Assembly: GCA_030141605.1 (NCBI GenBank)
Contig: JAQGDQ010000273.1
Location: forward strand, 55,001 to 119,000
Source of the DNA: Tubiluchus corallicola
Lineage: Eukaryota > Priapulida > Priapulimorpha > Priapulimorphida > Tubiluchidae
Direction of reading: 5' to 3'
Length of the DNA stretch: 64,000 nt
The notes beneath the pieces are model-generated. The model did not search any database, was not told the DNA's origin, and saw only the letters and a list, made by a program, of their open reading frames with translations. This document shows positions 24,489-36,300 of the stretch, in pieces. The translations under genes were made by a program, and so were the position numbers. Numbering within the stretch: the first letter of the stretch is position 1; every line of letters begins with the position of its first letter.

Positions 24489-27191
24489 ACTGCCACTGTT
24501 TTTCTCTTTCTCTCTATACCGTTCTTATTATAGCGGTCGTCACGAAATTTCGGGATAAAATGTGCGACAATGAATGTGAAATGCAGCAAGCCGGAATGCA
24601 GTAATCAACGCAATTTCTACTGAAATTAGATTGTCTGACCGAAATCTGATTCGTTATCAAGGCAGTATCTAAAGGGCGAGTCACAGAACCAGTAGAGTTG
24701 ACTCAACCACGTTCTCCCCCTACGTCCCTTACGAGGTAAACAGCCAGAATCAGCATGACAAATGAAACTTCTCAGAACGAGAATCGACGTAGTTCACCTA
24801 TCCATTCACAGACCGACCTCGAATGCCATTCTTAGCTACGGCCGACGCTAAAACCGCTTGGTCTTACACCTCACAATTTTTGTTACGTTAAAATTTTATC
24901 ATATGATATGTAATACTGTATATAGTTTCATTAAATAATACGTTTCTATTATGTTACTTACCAACAAATTTTCGTAAAATATAAGAACTGCGTTTGCAGC
25001 GTGGTTTGGAATTGGACTGTGTAGTAAATACTGAATTTTTTATATTTACCGTTAAAAGAAAGCTTCGATCAACCACGAAAAACCCGCATCCTGTTAGACC
25101 GATTCTAGTTGCACTCAGTTTGTGTGCAAATGCTGACAGCAGATGTCGCTGAAATGCATAAAATAATTACGTTACAAGACGCACTGCTCTTGTACAATAT
25201 TCCTGAATCCCGCACATCAAAATATATACATATACCCATGTCATATACATAATATAATATATGCATAATATTATATATACATACACAATTATATATATAT
25301 ATATACACAAATGTGTGTAGAAAGCAGCTGAGTACATACAGTATTACTAACTGAGCTTAAGCGACATCAAGCTGGTAACAATTGATAAAAGCCGGTAAAA
25401 CGATTTCGAAGTGGTATTACTTGATTGCGGTCCAAAGAAATAATGTATATGCATCAGAACAGTTGTAAGAACCCTCATACGAATGCTGCCGCCATCTTGG
25501 TGCCTCACCTTGAAACGAGCTAGATTCCGGTCGTGCTACAAACATCTACATTAAGTAGTCACTGTTGTGTATGTGCTGAATTAAGGCCTTCAGGGTGCAA
25601 CTCTATACTACGCTGCGAGGCATATTGCCAAAAAACCCAGCATTATTTTTATAAAAAGCATTACAATGTCTGCTGTATCTGGTAAGGTAGGTGCAACACT
25701 TTGATATGGTTAAACCGAGTGTTAAAATTAAAATAGCAAATATTTGCAACAGAATACAATCGCTTTTTAAGATGAAAGCGAACACTTTGCCTTCCTTTTT
25801 TATCCATTCCTTCACACAATAACAATACATTTTTGACTAAAGATAACTTCGATTCGAGCTATCAAAATCAAGTGTAGCAGAGTTGTGCTTCAGTTAGGGC
25901 ATCAGTTAGGAAATCGGAGAGCGAATGCCTCATACCTGATTATGTGGCAACTCTACAGCCAGCAACATTTCTTGAACAGCCAGCAGTGGTTTATGGGCCT
26001 GTGCAAAAAATGAAAAACGAAAAACAAAAATCTTCAATAGTTATCATTGCCCCAAGTTAATCGATAACGTAACTGCTTTTACCATTAAAATACATTTTAA
26101 TATAGTGGTAATATATATAAATAAATCGAATAAAGTATTATAGTATTAATTATATCATCACACAATGAGTTCTTAAAATCAATTTTAACTTATATGGTCG
26201 CCCCAATATCGTATAGACGCATACTCACAGTAGTATTAATGTGTGCCATTGAAAGAGATGTAGCCACAAGTCCCAAAAAGCCTGCAAGAGCTTCTAGTCC
26301 GAGCCACAGCAACACTGCGACTTCAATATCATCAGGTTCTTGTACCACTTCCAGTGTCGTCAACGTTCCGCTTATGGTCAGGCAATTCAGTGCCAAAGTC
26401 ATGACGAACAACATTAACACAATTGGCGAAAAGATCAGGTCAAAATCAACAGTGACTCTGGTTAAAGTGCTGTGCCGCATAGTAAGTAACTTTAGACCAG
26501 AAAATGTTTTGGCTTCAACTGCTTGGCGAGAAAGCTTCGTGGCAACGGTGTCAAATTCGCAGGAGAGAAAATAGCAAAGACAGAACATAAGACCAACTAC
26601 GAAGAAAATTGTCATGTTAGCATGGATAGTCAATGTTAAACCAAGAGAAAGAAACAGTTTACCAAAAACTGGTAAGTTTCCTATTCCACCCATGACCTTA
26701 ACCATTGCTTCCCCGGTAAGACATCCAGTGTAAAGCAATGCAGCTGAAAAGACAACAAGAATAGTGATCATCAACGCAGGCAATAAAAAGATGGGTCCAC
26801 GAGGTCCATTTTTGGCGGTTCCCATTTCTTTACCATACACCTCCAGAAATCGAGATAACATCTGGCGTTTGGACAACAGCACAAAGATACAGATGGCTGC
26901 AAAAGATGATATTATGCCTTGAGGAAGGTCCCTAGTAAGACCAGTCTTGCCGGCTTTGTATGTAATCACCACCACAAGGCAGGTAGATGCTACATGAAGA
27001 ACAACGAACAAAAAATTAATCACTGACCACAGGACCGTTACAAAAGTGCCTTTCTTCAACTGTAACGGTAACGGCCATACACCAAGAATAGTCAAAACGG
27101 TAACAATTATTTTGATGGTCAGGTGAAGCTTGACTGATCGTTGTGATGGTTCGCACATGGCTGGTGTAATTGTAGTCTTTATCATCTCCAT
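24127..27191 (-). CDS. Gustatory-receptor-like (GRL) seven-helix protein, complete
   Basis: The four exons join to a 413-residue protein, a normal length for insect Gr/Or and animal GRL proteins, which form ligand-gated cation channels in insects. The first 321 residues hold about six hydrophobic helices, starting IIVTVLTILGVWPLPL, which resembles the LGLxP motif of the first Gr helix. The last three exons encode the conserved C-terminal part: AHKPLLAVQE, then GCGFFVVDRSFLLT, then TYIVLLLQF at residues 382-390, the family's TY-x5-QF signature in helix 7. All three introns are phase 0, and the last falls just before helix 7, as in insect Grs. The ATG at 27189-27191 is the first after an in-frame TGA at 27225-27227. 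No stop or frameshift is seen, so the gene looks functional. The ligand is unknown and a developmental role is possible. The cyclase gene lies tail to tail with it. Confidence 0.88.
24418..24530. repeat. (TCTG)n/(TC)n microsatellite with a shared 3' flank
   Basis: Short TCTG run (24418-24437), TC run (24449-24484), then CTCACTGCCACTGTTTTTC, the same flank as at 19870-19900. It overlaps no exon. Confidence 0.75.
25050..25148 (-). CDS. GRL exon 3 (33 residues, GFFVVDRSFLL)
   Basis: Acceptor ATGCATTTCAG, donor ACG|GTAAAT. 99 bp, phase 0 on both sides. Encodes RHLLSAFAHKLSATRIG then LTGCGFFVVDRSFLLT. The GxFF-x3-RSxLL pattern matches the start of helix 7 in insect Grs (A-G-x-F-x-hydrophobic). 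Confidence 0.87.
25936..25998 (-). CDS. GRL exon 2 (21 residues)
   Basis: Acceptor TTTTTTGCACAG, donor CAG|GTATGA. 63 bp, phase 0 on both sides. Encodes AHKPLLAVQEMLLAVELPHNQ-like sequence, the helix 6 to helix 7 linker region in Gr proteins. Confidence 0.8.
26229..27191 (-). CDS. GRL exon 1 (321 residues, TM1-TM6)
   Basis: One large exon from ATG to the donor ACTACT|GTGAGTATG. The ORF itself continues 12 codons past this donor to a stop, but splicing here restores the family C-terminus. Hydrophobic segments lie near residues 24-44, 50-78, 88-107, 132-158, 180-212, 256-282 and 293-318. The last of these may be re-entrant or part of the helix 6 region. Confidence 0.88.
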
Positions 27192-28482
27192 GTAATGATG
27201 GTGATCATCTCCACAGCATGCAAGTCAATTGATGGGCCTTCAGTTGTAGTCTTTATCGTCTGTCCATATATGGACTTCAAGAAGCCTAGGAAATCTGCAC
27301 CTCATAACAAGTGTTAATGCATCTTATTTCATTTATTTTATTCTGAATGTTCTATCTCACATCCACTTCCCACTAGTTTTGCGTTCTTGCTCCTTCTCTT
27401 TCGCTTTGTTTCCAATCACTAAATGCAGGGCAAGTAGCCACCTGTAAGCTCTGCAAACGTTCAAATTGTTCAGTAGCTGCCTTTGTTTGTGTAAATTGAT
27501 TATTCTTTTGTGCATATCACTCAATGTGTCCTGCTGAAAGTTTGGTGTGACAACAAGCCAGATTGTAAACATGACATTATTATAACGAAAATACACGAAC
27601 AGTACACCAGAATGTAAGCAAAATTGTCCAGGTCTACTACAGTAATACCCTAGGTATTGACCCCAGAACATGACCTAGGTAGTTAAAACAGCTCTGGCAT
27701 AGGTTTACTTCAAAAACCGTTATGCAACGAAGTTGATGCACAAACTTGATTTTTATTTGGTACAGGGTCACATATTAGCTTTTTGGTGGTCAAAAATCAT
27801 GATAACTAGCCAAATTTAGTAATAAAAATAAATGCAAATTAATACAGATATAAGGATGTAAACAACGACGCACTGACTGAATAATGCTAAATAAAAGGCA
27901 TCTAGTCAATAAATAAGAAATTCTGAATGATAGTAGATCAAATATAGTATGATAATATACGATAATATTATATGTATAGGCAAACCATGCATAATTTAAG
28001 ACAAACAAATTTTGTTAACCAAAACTTCGTGCAAATATAATGGCACTAAAGATAATAATGCAGTGGACGATGCTAAAAGAAATAAAATTTGCCAAAAAAA
28101 ATATAATTAACAATTGAGATTACGATACTAACCTGCGTAACTGAACCATGCACCATCGTGTTAGTAAACCAAAAAAATTCATGCAAATTAAACTATAGTA
28201 TAACAAAAATAAATAAAATAAAATCTTAATGCAAGCATTGTGTTAAGCTACACCATGCTGCAGATTTGCCTAAAAATGAAGAATAGCTGGCAAGTTAATT
28301 TCTTTTCACATAGGTAACATCATAGTGCAAAATTGCTTTTCATCTATACGTGCCTGATTTACTTTTTTCCTTCAGTACTGCAGAGATAACTGCCTATGCA
28401 ATAGATACGTTTGTAACAGATATTCAAAATATTTTTTGATGTGAGCCGAAAAGAAACCGCTGATGAGATTGTTATAGGCAGA

Positions 28483-29266
28483 GAATTGACGTCAAGCATA
28501 TTGGTCTATCGCTCCGCCTCCGCTGTGACGTAGCACGCCCAGCGGCATTCGGGACAGCAGCTTACGCAGAATAACAACTGTCTTTAGTAAACAACGCGAA
28601 ACAAATGTCTAATCAGCACAAAGCTGAATGTGCTTTTTCATAAACACAAATTTGCAAGGAAGCAGTTATTTTTTCACGAAATTAACACTTCCAATAGAAC
28701 ACTCATAACATTTAGAGGCTAGCAGGCTGCTATTAACTTTGAATCATTTATACCTGCTAACTCGGGCTTCAATGATCTGAAGTTACAAATTTCTTCTCAA
28801 CTCTGTTCAGGTAGACCATTTGAAGTTTGCGAACATTAAAGCAACTTCACATGGTAGGCCTAACCTTTTTAAAGTCCTTTTTAAAGTTAGTCAAATAGTT
28901 GTTTTTATCTAACTTGCAAAGACATAAACTGCGTATTTTATCGATAGCAAAACGGTTTAATCAGCAACTCAAAGACATAAGAGCTGTGCATTTCTTCCTA
29001 TAATAAACGAAACTAAACTATAATTTATTATATTACCAGTAATTCACTTGCAATTTCAATCGACAATAATAAAATCTAGAACCAGGCTAACGTTTCTCCC
29101 ATTAGCTAATGAAAAGTCGAGCATTTTTCATTACAGTATTAGATGCCGGGTAATTCGCAGCCGCAGCTAAATGTCCCGAAACAAGCGCTAATTAAGCTCT
29201 GCGGGGATTAATGTGAAAAATCTTGCACGCTGATTGGGCAGTCAACGAGATGCTTGACGTCAATTC
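28483..29266. repeat. Perfect 17-bp inverted repeat bounding about 780 bp
   Basis: GAATTGACGTCAAGCAT at 28483-28499 recurs exactly as its reverse complement at 29250-29266. Each copy contains the palindrome TTGACGTCAA, whose core TGACGTCA is the CREB/ATF site. No target-site duplication was found outside the arms and no ORF lies between them. It lies 1.3-2.1 kb upstream of the GRL start codon. Confidence 0.6.
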
Positions 29267-29530
29267 CACAACAGAACACCCATAAATTTAACAGTTCTTT
29301 GGTATATGTTATCCATAGCCGCTTGTTGAGTAGATATGCACATCAGTGATTTTAGTAAATAATTGACACACAGATCTGGCAGTAGTGAATTATTGTCTTT
29401 ATACATAAATTTTAATTACTTTATTAACTCTAATTTCTAGATATCTGGGAGTTTTAATAATCACAGTTAACGGTATAATGGAGTAACGTGATCCCTGTTT
29501 TTGCTGAATGTTGTTGCCTTAATGACTTTA

Positions 29531-30365
29531 TTTATTTGTGACTATAAGATATTTTACTGTTGTGGGGTTTGCAGACCCCCAAGAAATGGCGCAATGTTGT
29601 AAATATGGATAAATTAGGGCATAACATGTTGTTTTTAGGTTATCAATATTCAAGTAATGTCTTTGTTTATAATATATTCCAACATGCTTATTTATTTTTG
29701 AATTAACTAATTCTAAATCTGGCTTCCAATTTAACCTTTTGTCTATATTCAAACCCAAATATTTTATTGTATGTGTTTCTTGTAATATATTATTATTATC
29801 TATAGTAGTATAAGTTGGCGGTTTAGATCTTGTGTTAGGGCCAATTAACATAAATTTAGTTTTCTTGAAACTGACTGATAATTGGTTAGCTTGCATCCAG
29901 TGGATAATTTTTATTAATTCGAGATTAGTTTTAGTTTGCAAGTTATTAATATCTTTATCTGATAAAAATAAATTAGTATCATCGGCAAATAATCTGGTAT
30001 TAAAATTTGAACAGAGTGGTAGATCGGTATGTAAAGGAGAAATAAAAGTGGCCCAAGGGTGGACCCCTGAGGTATGCCACATATCATTGTTTGATCATCA
30101 GAGTTTACATTGTTAATTGTGGTATAATGTTGTCTGTTGGTCAAGTATGACGTGATCAAATTTAGTGCTATTCCATCCATGGATACCATAATGTTCTAAT
30201 GGTCTAATTTATAAAGAAATGTGTTATGCTGCATAGTGTCAAATGCCTTGGATAGGTCTAAGAAGATACAACATGTATACAGTTTATTATCCATAATAGT
30301 TAGCAACGTGTCCACTATTTCTGCTGTAGCAAATGCAGCAAAATGATTTTTTTCCAAGTCTAATC
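29531..30365 (-). pseudogene. Broken jockey/CR1-like reverse transcriptase
   Basis: Reading down the minus strand, three frames carry successive RT motifs: FLDLSKAFDT near 30270, GIPQGSTLGPLLFLLYI near 30060, then after a frameshift LFADDTNLF near 29980 and IKYLGLNIDKRLNW near 29760. There is a stop between the first two segments. No endonuclease and no 3' end were found, so it is a dead, 5'-truncated copy. Around it, 27192-29530 and 30366-33067 hold no gene I can support. Confidence 0.85.
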
Positions 30366-32109
30366 TAAATTCGTGTAGAAGTCAACTGCATCAAAACAGT
30401 ATATGTGCCATTTTTACCTGCTTTTATATATGTGCCATTTTTCCTGTGCTATTTTTTCTGATGCTATTTGAACCTACTTTTCCATTTGTCATTTTTCCTG
30501 TCCATTTTTACGTACCATTTTTCCCTGCGCTGTTTTTACCACGCACCTCCACACCACAACATTTACACCACACCATGCACACACATCACACATCACTCAC
30601 ACCACACCATCTCACCAGCACTACACCAACCACTGCTCCGATCATGATAATGATGGCGACGACGATAACACAGCAACAACATTACCGCAAAGTCGAAATA
30701 TGTGAAATAACAAACATTTTGCTCATTCTTCTTAAACAATGATAATAAACTAACGGATGCCACTTACAATTTCCATTATAATTAACAGTCAGCATGTTAA
30801 ATATTGAAGCAAGGTATATGCAAAATACAATGTGATAACGTCACAAACAATGACTTTGCCTCAGCATTTTTCCAAGCGAAATTTGCCCAAAATGAAACCT
30901 GCGATCTATGATTTACTCGAAGCGACTCCTTCTGGTGGACGTGTCCCAAAAAGTTCATCATATAACCAGGCGTTCTGTTTAAGAGTTACCTTATACTTAC
31001 AAGACATATATCTTATAAGTTTTCTGAAATTATCTTTACTAATTTTGGTTAATGTTATTTTACTTTTAGTTCCAATAACACCCAACGAAGACGTGCACGT
31101 GTTCAATTATTGTGTGAATGAAACATAAGCCGTCCATTTGTTGGCTACGACAGCCTCCTGGCATATTTTAACAACATTCTATTGCAAGATTTGGCTTGCA
31201 AGACCTGATCTACATAGGTTAAACAACAACTGAGGAAGCACTGTTGCTTAACGGATTAAGCTTGTAAAGGTTGTATGAGTTGCATACAAAAAATGCACCC
31301 AAAGCGTGAACAGAAAACGAAAAAAATTTCATTTTAAAAACTGCAGATAACGTTTATTCAACATGATTGTAACTGTTTATAAAAACAACTGTCCCTGGCA
31401 ACAGGACCAGGTACATTATCCGCAGAACTAACGAAGGTCAAAACAGACCCCAAAGGATGTCTTCTAATGGACAACGTCATTTATACGCCTCTTCTCCATA
31501 AAATCGCCTCTAATCATAATTAGATAATTACTTGGCATAAATTAATTTTGATCTTTACAATAATCTAGACAATCTATACGTCTCTATGGTTCCTCATCAC
31601 AATCTATGGCCATCATACAATAGATAATAATTATTAACGTATTATTTTAAAACAATTTTGTTATAAAAACACTCACTGGACATTACAATAACATTTTTAG
31701 CACCAATAACAGTTGTCATATTATGTATATTAGCTACACACAAGAATATATAAAACACATCAGTATACCTCCACTAGTAGAGCAGGTCCAAAGATCTGAA
31801 GAGTTGTATTTCATATAAATAACAAATTACACATTGTCTTGGCTTTACTACTACTACCAACAATAAACTACAGCAGGACAAAAAACAACTGTCCTAGGCC
31901 GATAGCAATTAGAAAAATAACCAAAACAGATTGATAGTTTTAGCGAGTTTTTTGATTTGCTTAAAATGTTTGCCTTGGAAGTAATGGCATTCTTGTATTG
32001 TTGGCAGTATGTACGTGGTCTAAGAGTAGGCAAACTGTTTACTGTTTATATAAAACTTAAGCCTTAACTGAATGACCTAATTTATAATTAAAAGAATTTA
32101 AAATCCATA

Positions 32110-32115
32110 TTTATT
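32110..32115 (-). terminator. Possible polyadenylation signal of the perlecan gene
   Basis: First AATAAA on the minus strand after the stop at 33068 (printed TTTATT), which would give a 3' UTR of about 950 bp. Weak support. Confidence 0.3.
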
Positions 32116-33067
32116 CTAGGTCGGTAATCATGATCTTATACATGCATAGTTTCATCTCATGACAAAATCTTTTAGAAAAAATTACGAGGAAAAGAAATGG
32201 GAAAAATAAAATGACCATACTTCTAAAACGTAAACCAGAACAAGGGGAAAATTTGTTGCAAATGTTGATTGTGTTTAAAAATGTGGTTTAAAAATAAATC
32301 AATTGGTATAAAATTTAATTTGACTAATCATCAATTGCATTTTGTAAATAAAAACAAAATAACTTGTTCCCAACTTCCTAAAAACTAACGGGAAAACAAA
32401 ATCAGAGAACTTAAGCCATAGATAATGAAAATAAACAAACTATATCGATAAGAGTATAAGTTAAGATGTTAAAACAAAAACCTTTGTAATACTGATATCT
32501 GCTAAAGTCCATAAGCAGGCCAAACTACATAATTATCTACTAAGTGAGAATGAAGAGTCTATGTGCGAATTTAGCTACAGCAGAATGGGCAGCATCTAGA
32601 TATTTTTTTACATTTATACATCTTACAACCTTTACAAGTTTACCACGTTACATAGATAAAACAATTATAATATATTCTTATGCTTAAATTATTCATCGTG
32701 GAGACATGGATGCAGCAGCTTAACTAATAATTCATAAAAAAGCTCTAAGTGGAAAATGACAGGGTAGTTTTGGCAGTGATAGACCTGAGGTACAGCATGC
32801 ACACCACTCTAACTGACTTATCTTTTCAAATATTTCACTCCATGGAAGCCAGCTGTATTACGGCACATGACATATTACGGCATAAATGCATTCACGCGAA
32901 GCGTTTACAGATTCTACAAAGACAAAGCAGATTCAAATAGCCAACTAAACAATAAGACAATCGGCTTCGCATTGTAAAACTTTTCCAGTGACAGTACTAG
33001 ACAGAATTTGCCGCCACGATTAAAATTACAGTTTATAAGTTAATAACTATAGAAGACGTGCTGTTTT

Positions 33068-33309
33068 TCACCAGACCGGTATAGTTCCTCCTGGTTTTTC
33101 CCCTTCCGGAAACTCTAACTCTCCAGAGCCTAACTCGCCACTACCGGGAAATTCGTCCGAACAGGGTAAACAATTGACAGCATTGACTGAATCATCGAAG
33201 AAATGCAATGCATCATCATCGGTGTTGATTTTCACGCCGTGCACGCATCCCATAAAACCCGTATCAAGTGTCACGTTCATCAACTGTTTAGGGAAATCCG
33301 GTACGCCGC
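33068..33309 (-). CDS. HSPG2: Perlecan last exon: LG3 end and Ser-Gly tail
   Basis: 242 bp, phase 1 in, TGA at 33068-33070. Encodes GGVPDFPKQLMNVTLDTGF, MGCVHGVKINTDDDALHF and a CLPC pair, closing LG3, then a 30-residue tail with FPGSGELGSGELEFPEG. Two Ser-Gly dipeptides surrounded by Glu fit glycosaminoglycan attachment sites. Confidence 0.94.
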
Positions 33310-36300
33310 CTAACAAATGACAAACATTAGAAGAACATAACCAATTTTCACAAATCAAATCATTGCAAAGCTCAAAATAAAGAAGTGCTTGCCCATTTCA
33401 AATAGTTTTTACATCTACCAATTCAAATTTTTGTGTAAGATAGTAGCTCGATATCCAAATAACCTGAGGAAGGACAATAAAAGAAACAGCTTAACTGCAA
33501 ATATCAGAAAATTTAAATGAATTACAATATGAAAAGGGCCTGTGTCTGAGTCTGAGTCTATTTAAGCAGTTTAATAAGCACATTTTTATATTCAGATGGT
33601 TTATGTGTTCACAAAAGACAACTGCTGTACAACATGATCACAGCTAGCTAAAGATAGTAAGGCAGGTTAACACGGTTATCAGACAGAACTGAAATGGGCC
33701 CAGCAACCAGTTAATTGATAATAGGTGTCCAGCTAGACTAAAAGCACTAATAATAAATGCTGATAGACTCTGCTTCCAAACTTAAGTGAGCTTTTACATA
33801 ATTCTGTCATTATGTATTAGACTGTCTATCACTTTGTAGGGATTATAAATAATTGCAGTAGAGAATCCATAAACAAAGACCACCTGAACTTCCCAAGCTT
33901 ATTACTCAACTTTAAGCAATGCAACAGCTACAAAGACTTTTCTCACCAAAGTAAATGTTTCCATCAGTGTTGAGCATTAGACTATCACCCTGTGAACGTC
34001 CGCTCACTACCTCTTCTTCGTCTATAGTTATATTGCTCTCCTGTCCAGTTCTAAAGCAGATAAAGACTTAGGGATTAAAAAATACTTAGGTTACTGTTAA
34101 TACAATATTATTCAGCAATCCCTAACAACAAAAAACTATAAAAATAAATAATTTCGTAAGACTTCTTAGTAAAATTATCTTGAAATTTCCAAATAAATTG
34201 ATGGAATTTTTTTTACCTCAGTAAAAAACCCACACCCAACACTAGTGAAATATTGTCATTTAAATTTGACATTTCTGAGGGGACACTACATTTAGCTTGT
34301 GCACATATACATAAATGCGGTCTGCACATCTGTGTGTCACAAGTCTTGCAATAAAGAATAAAACAGGTGAAACTAGCAGCTGTACAAATTTTCAGCTACA
34401 TCAATTTGTATATAATAGGCACTAAAAGCAATCTCATTGATAAATCTATATACAAAATGGTTTAATCTAACACCATCAACTCAAAAAATGATGTCTTCTC
34501 CCGAACAGAAAATTTGCCAAATTCATTTATCTACCTATTATATTTACCTTTGTGATGCCATACACCATAACAAACTTTAATGCAAATAAGCATTTACCTT
34601 TGTATTATTACTTTGTGAATTTCTCCATCATCTACTTTAGTAGTAGTTTCTAACACAGCTGCTCCACTGCCCAACTCATAACTAAAATAATGTCAAAGTT
34701 GTACAAAATGACAAGCATATATTATCTTATTATGAAGTAGTTAAATGGGTCCATGAGATGATTTATTATATGATAAACAATAGATTATAAATATTTCAAC
34801 TACTAACGTAGGAGAATAACTTCCTTTAGGTAACTGAAATATGGAGTTTATCTATTAATAAATCATCTCCTGTACCAATTTAACTTTTTTCAGTATGTTT
34901 CGAGGTGTTAGGCTACTAATAAAACAGCTATCTTATGAACTGTCTATTCAATTTGCAGCCTCAATAGTGCCATTTACTTCATAAGGCATATTTTCCAATA
35001 TTCACTTTGGTATTTATGACAAAAGCGCAAACCAAAAAAGATATATTTGTATTTTGTAAAAGAAATACAAAAGCAGGCTTTGTCTGTTACATGCCATGGC
35101 TATGAAAAACTGATTTGAACAATTACTGAAAATATTATCACCTGTATATCAGTACGCCATCTTGTAAAAGCAGATACTGGTAATCATGACCCAGTGCCAT
35201 TGTACCAGGTCGCTGACCTTGCCACATTAATAAACCATCAGAAGTGTCGGCTCTGCAAAAAACATTAAACAATATAAGAAAAAAATCACTAAAGAATAAG
35301 AACTCTAGCTACCCCAACGCTCTGCATGGAAAACATTAAACAATATAAGAAAAAAATCACTAAAGAATAAGAACTCTAGCTACCCCAACGCTCTGCATGG
35401 AAAACATGACGCTCAAAAAATCATTAATACCTTTAACACAAAATGTGCAAAACGAGTATTGAATAGAAGGGAGCAATTATTTGTTGCGATAAAGTTTTGC
35501 AAAAAATAATGACGCAAAATTACAGTACTTAGAAAAAGCATAGCCACTAATAAAATAAGGTCAAATCTAAATAAATGTGAGTAACTGATCAAAGAATTAC
35601 TAGTAAAAAGACATTAAAACATTGATTTGATAATGATACATATTGTAAGAACAAATTTATTGTCATACTTAAATGATAGCTCAATGGTTTCCGTGCTGCC
35701 AGTGCCGTGCGGCAAAACTTCCTTGTCAAATTCAAGGTAGCTGTTTCCTTGGAAGAAGACACTGTAGTCAAAGTAGACCTCTGCAGAACAATATAAAATA
35801 TTTCTTTAACATTAGCAGCAAAACAGTTGTAAAATTTGTAAAATAGATACCAGAATGCTTGATATTATTCAATTCAAACTGACAGAATTATTTTACAAAA
35901 GAAAAATCTATGAAAACGAAGCACGCAGAGATGGATTAGACATATACTAGAGTACTAGATAAAAGAAAGTAACCGGTATAACCCAATAAGATACAACACA
36001 ACATGTTTGGAATAATGTAATCAGGACATCTAAAATGAATTTTAAATTTATTGTAGATGTCAAACATAAAAATTTCCACTAATTTCAGAAATATCACAAT
36101 AAAATAACAAAATGAAAAGTCAACAATCCTTTCAAAAAAAGAGTAAATACAACATGTACCATCTCCACAAAGACGGCCACCAAAACCTTTCGGGCAGTCG
36201 CATTCGTAGTCCTCTGAGTCAACTCCACCAAGTACGCGGCATGTACCTCCGTTCAAACAGGGCAGCTTCTCAAAGCAAATATTCATCTCTGACTCACAAT

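Noticed and set aside
24278-24604. ORFs on both strands across the TC microsatellite
   Set aside because: Low-complexity Ser/Leu or Arg/Glu repeat coding.
25603-25830. Minus-strand ORF with a hydrophobic run and NAGFFGNM, first considered as the GRL helix 7 exon
   Set aside because: Acceptors near it give a stop in the phase needed; 25050-25148 fits frame, phase and family motif far better.
26194-26574. 126-codon plus-strand ORF
   Set aside because: Antisense shadow of GRL exon 1; no family resemblance and no splice context.
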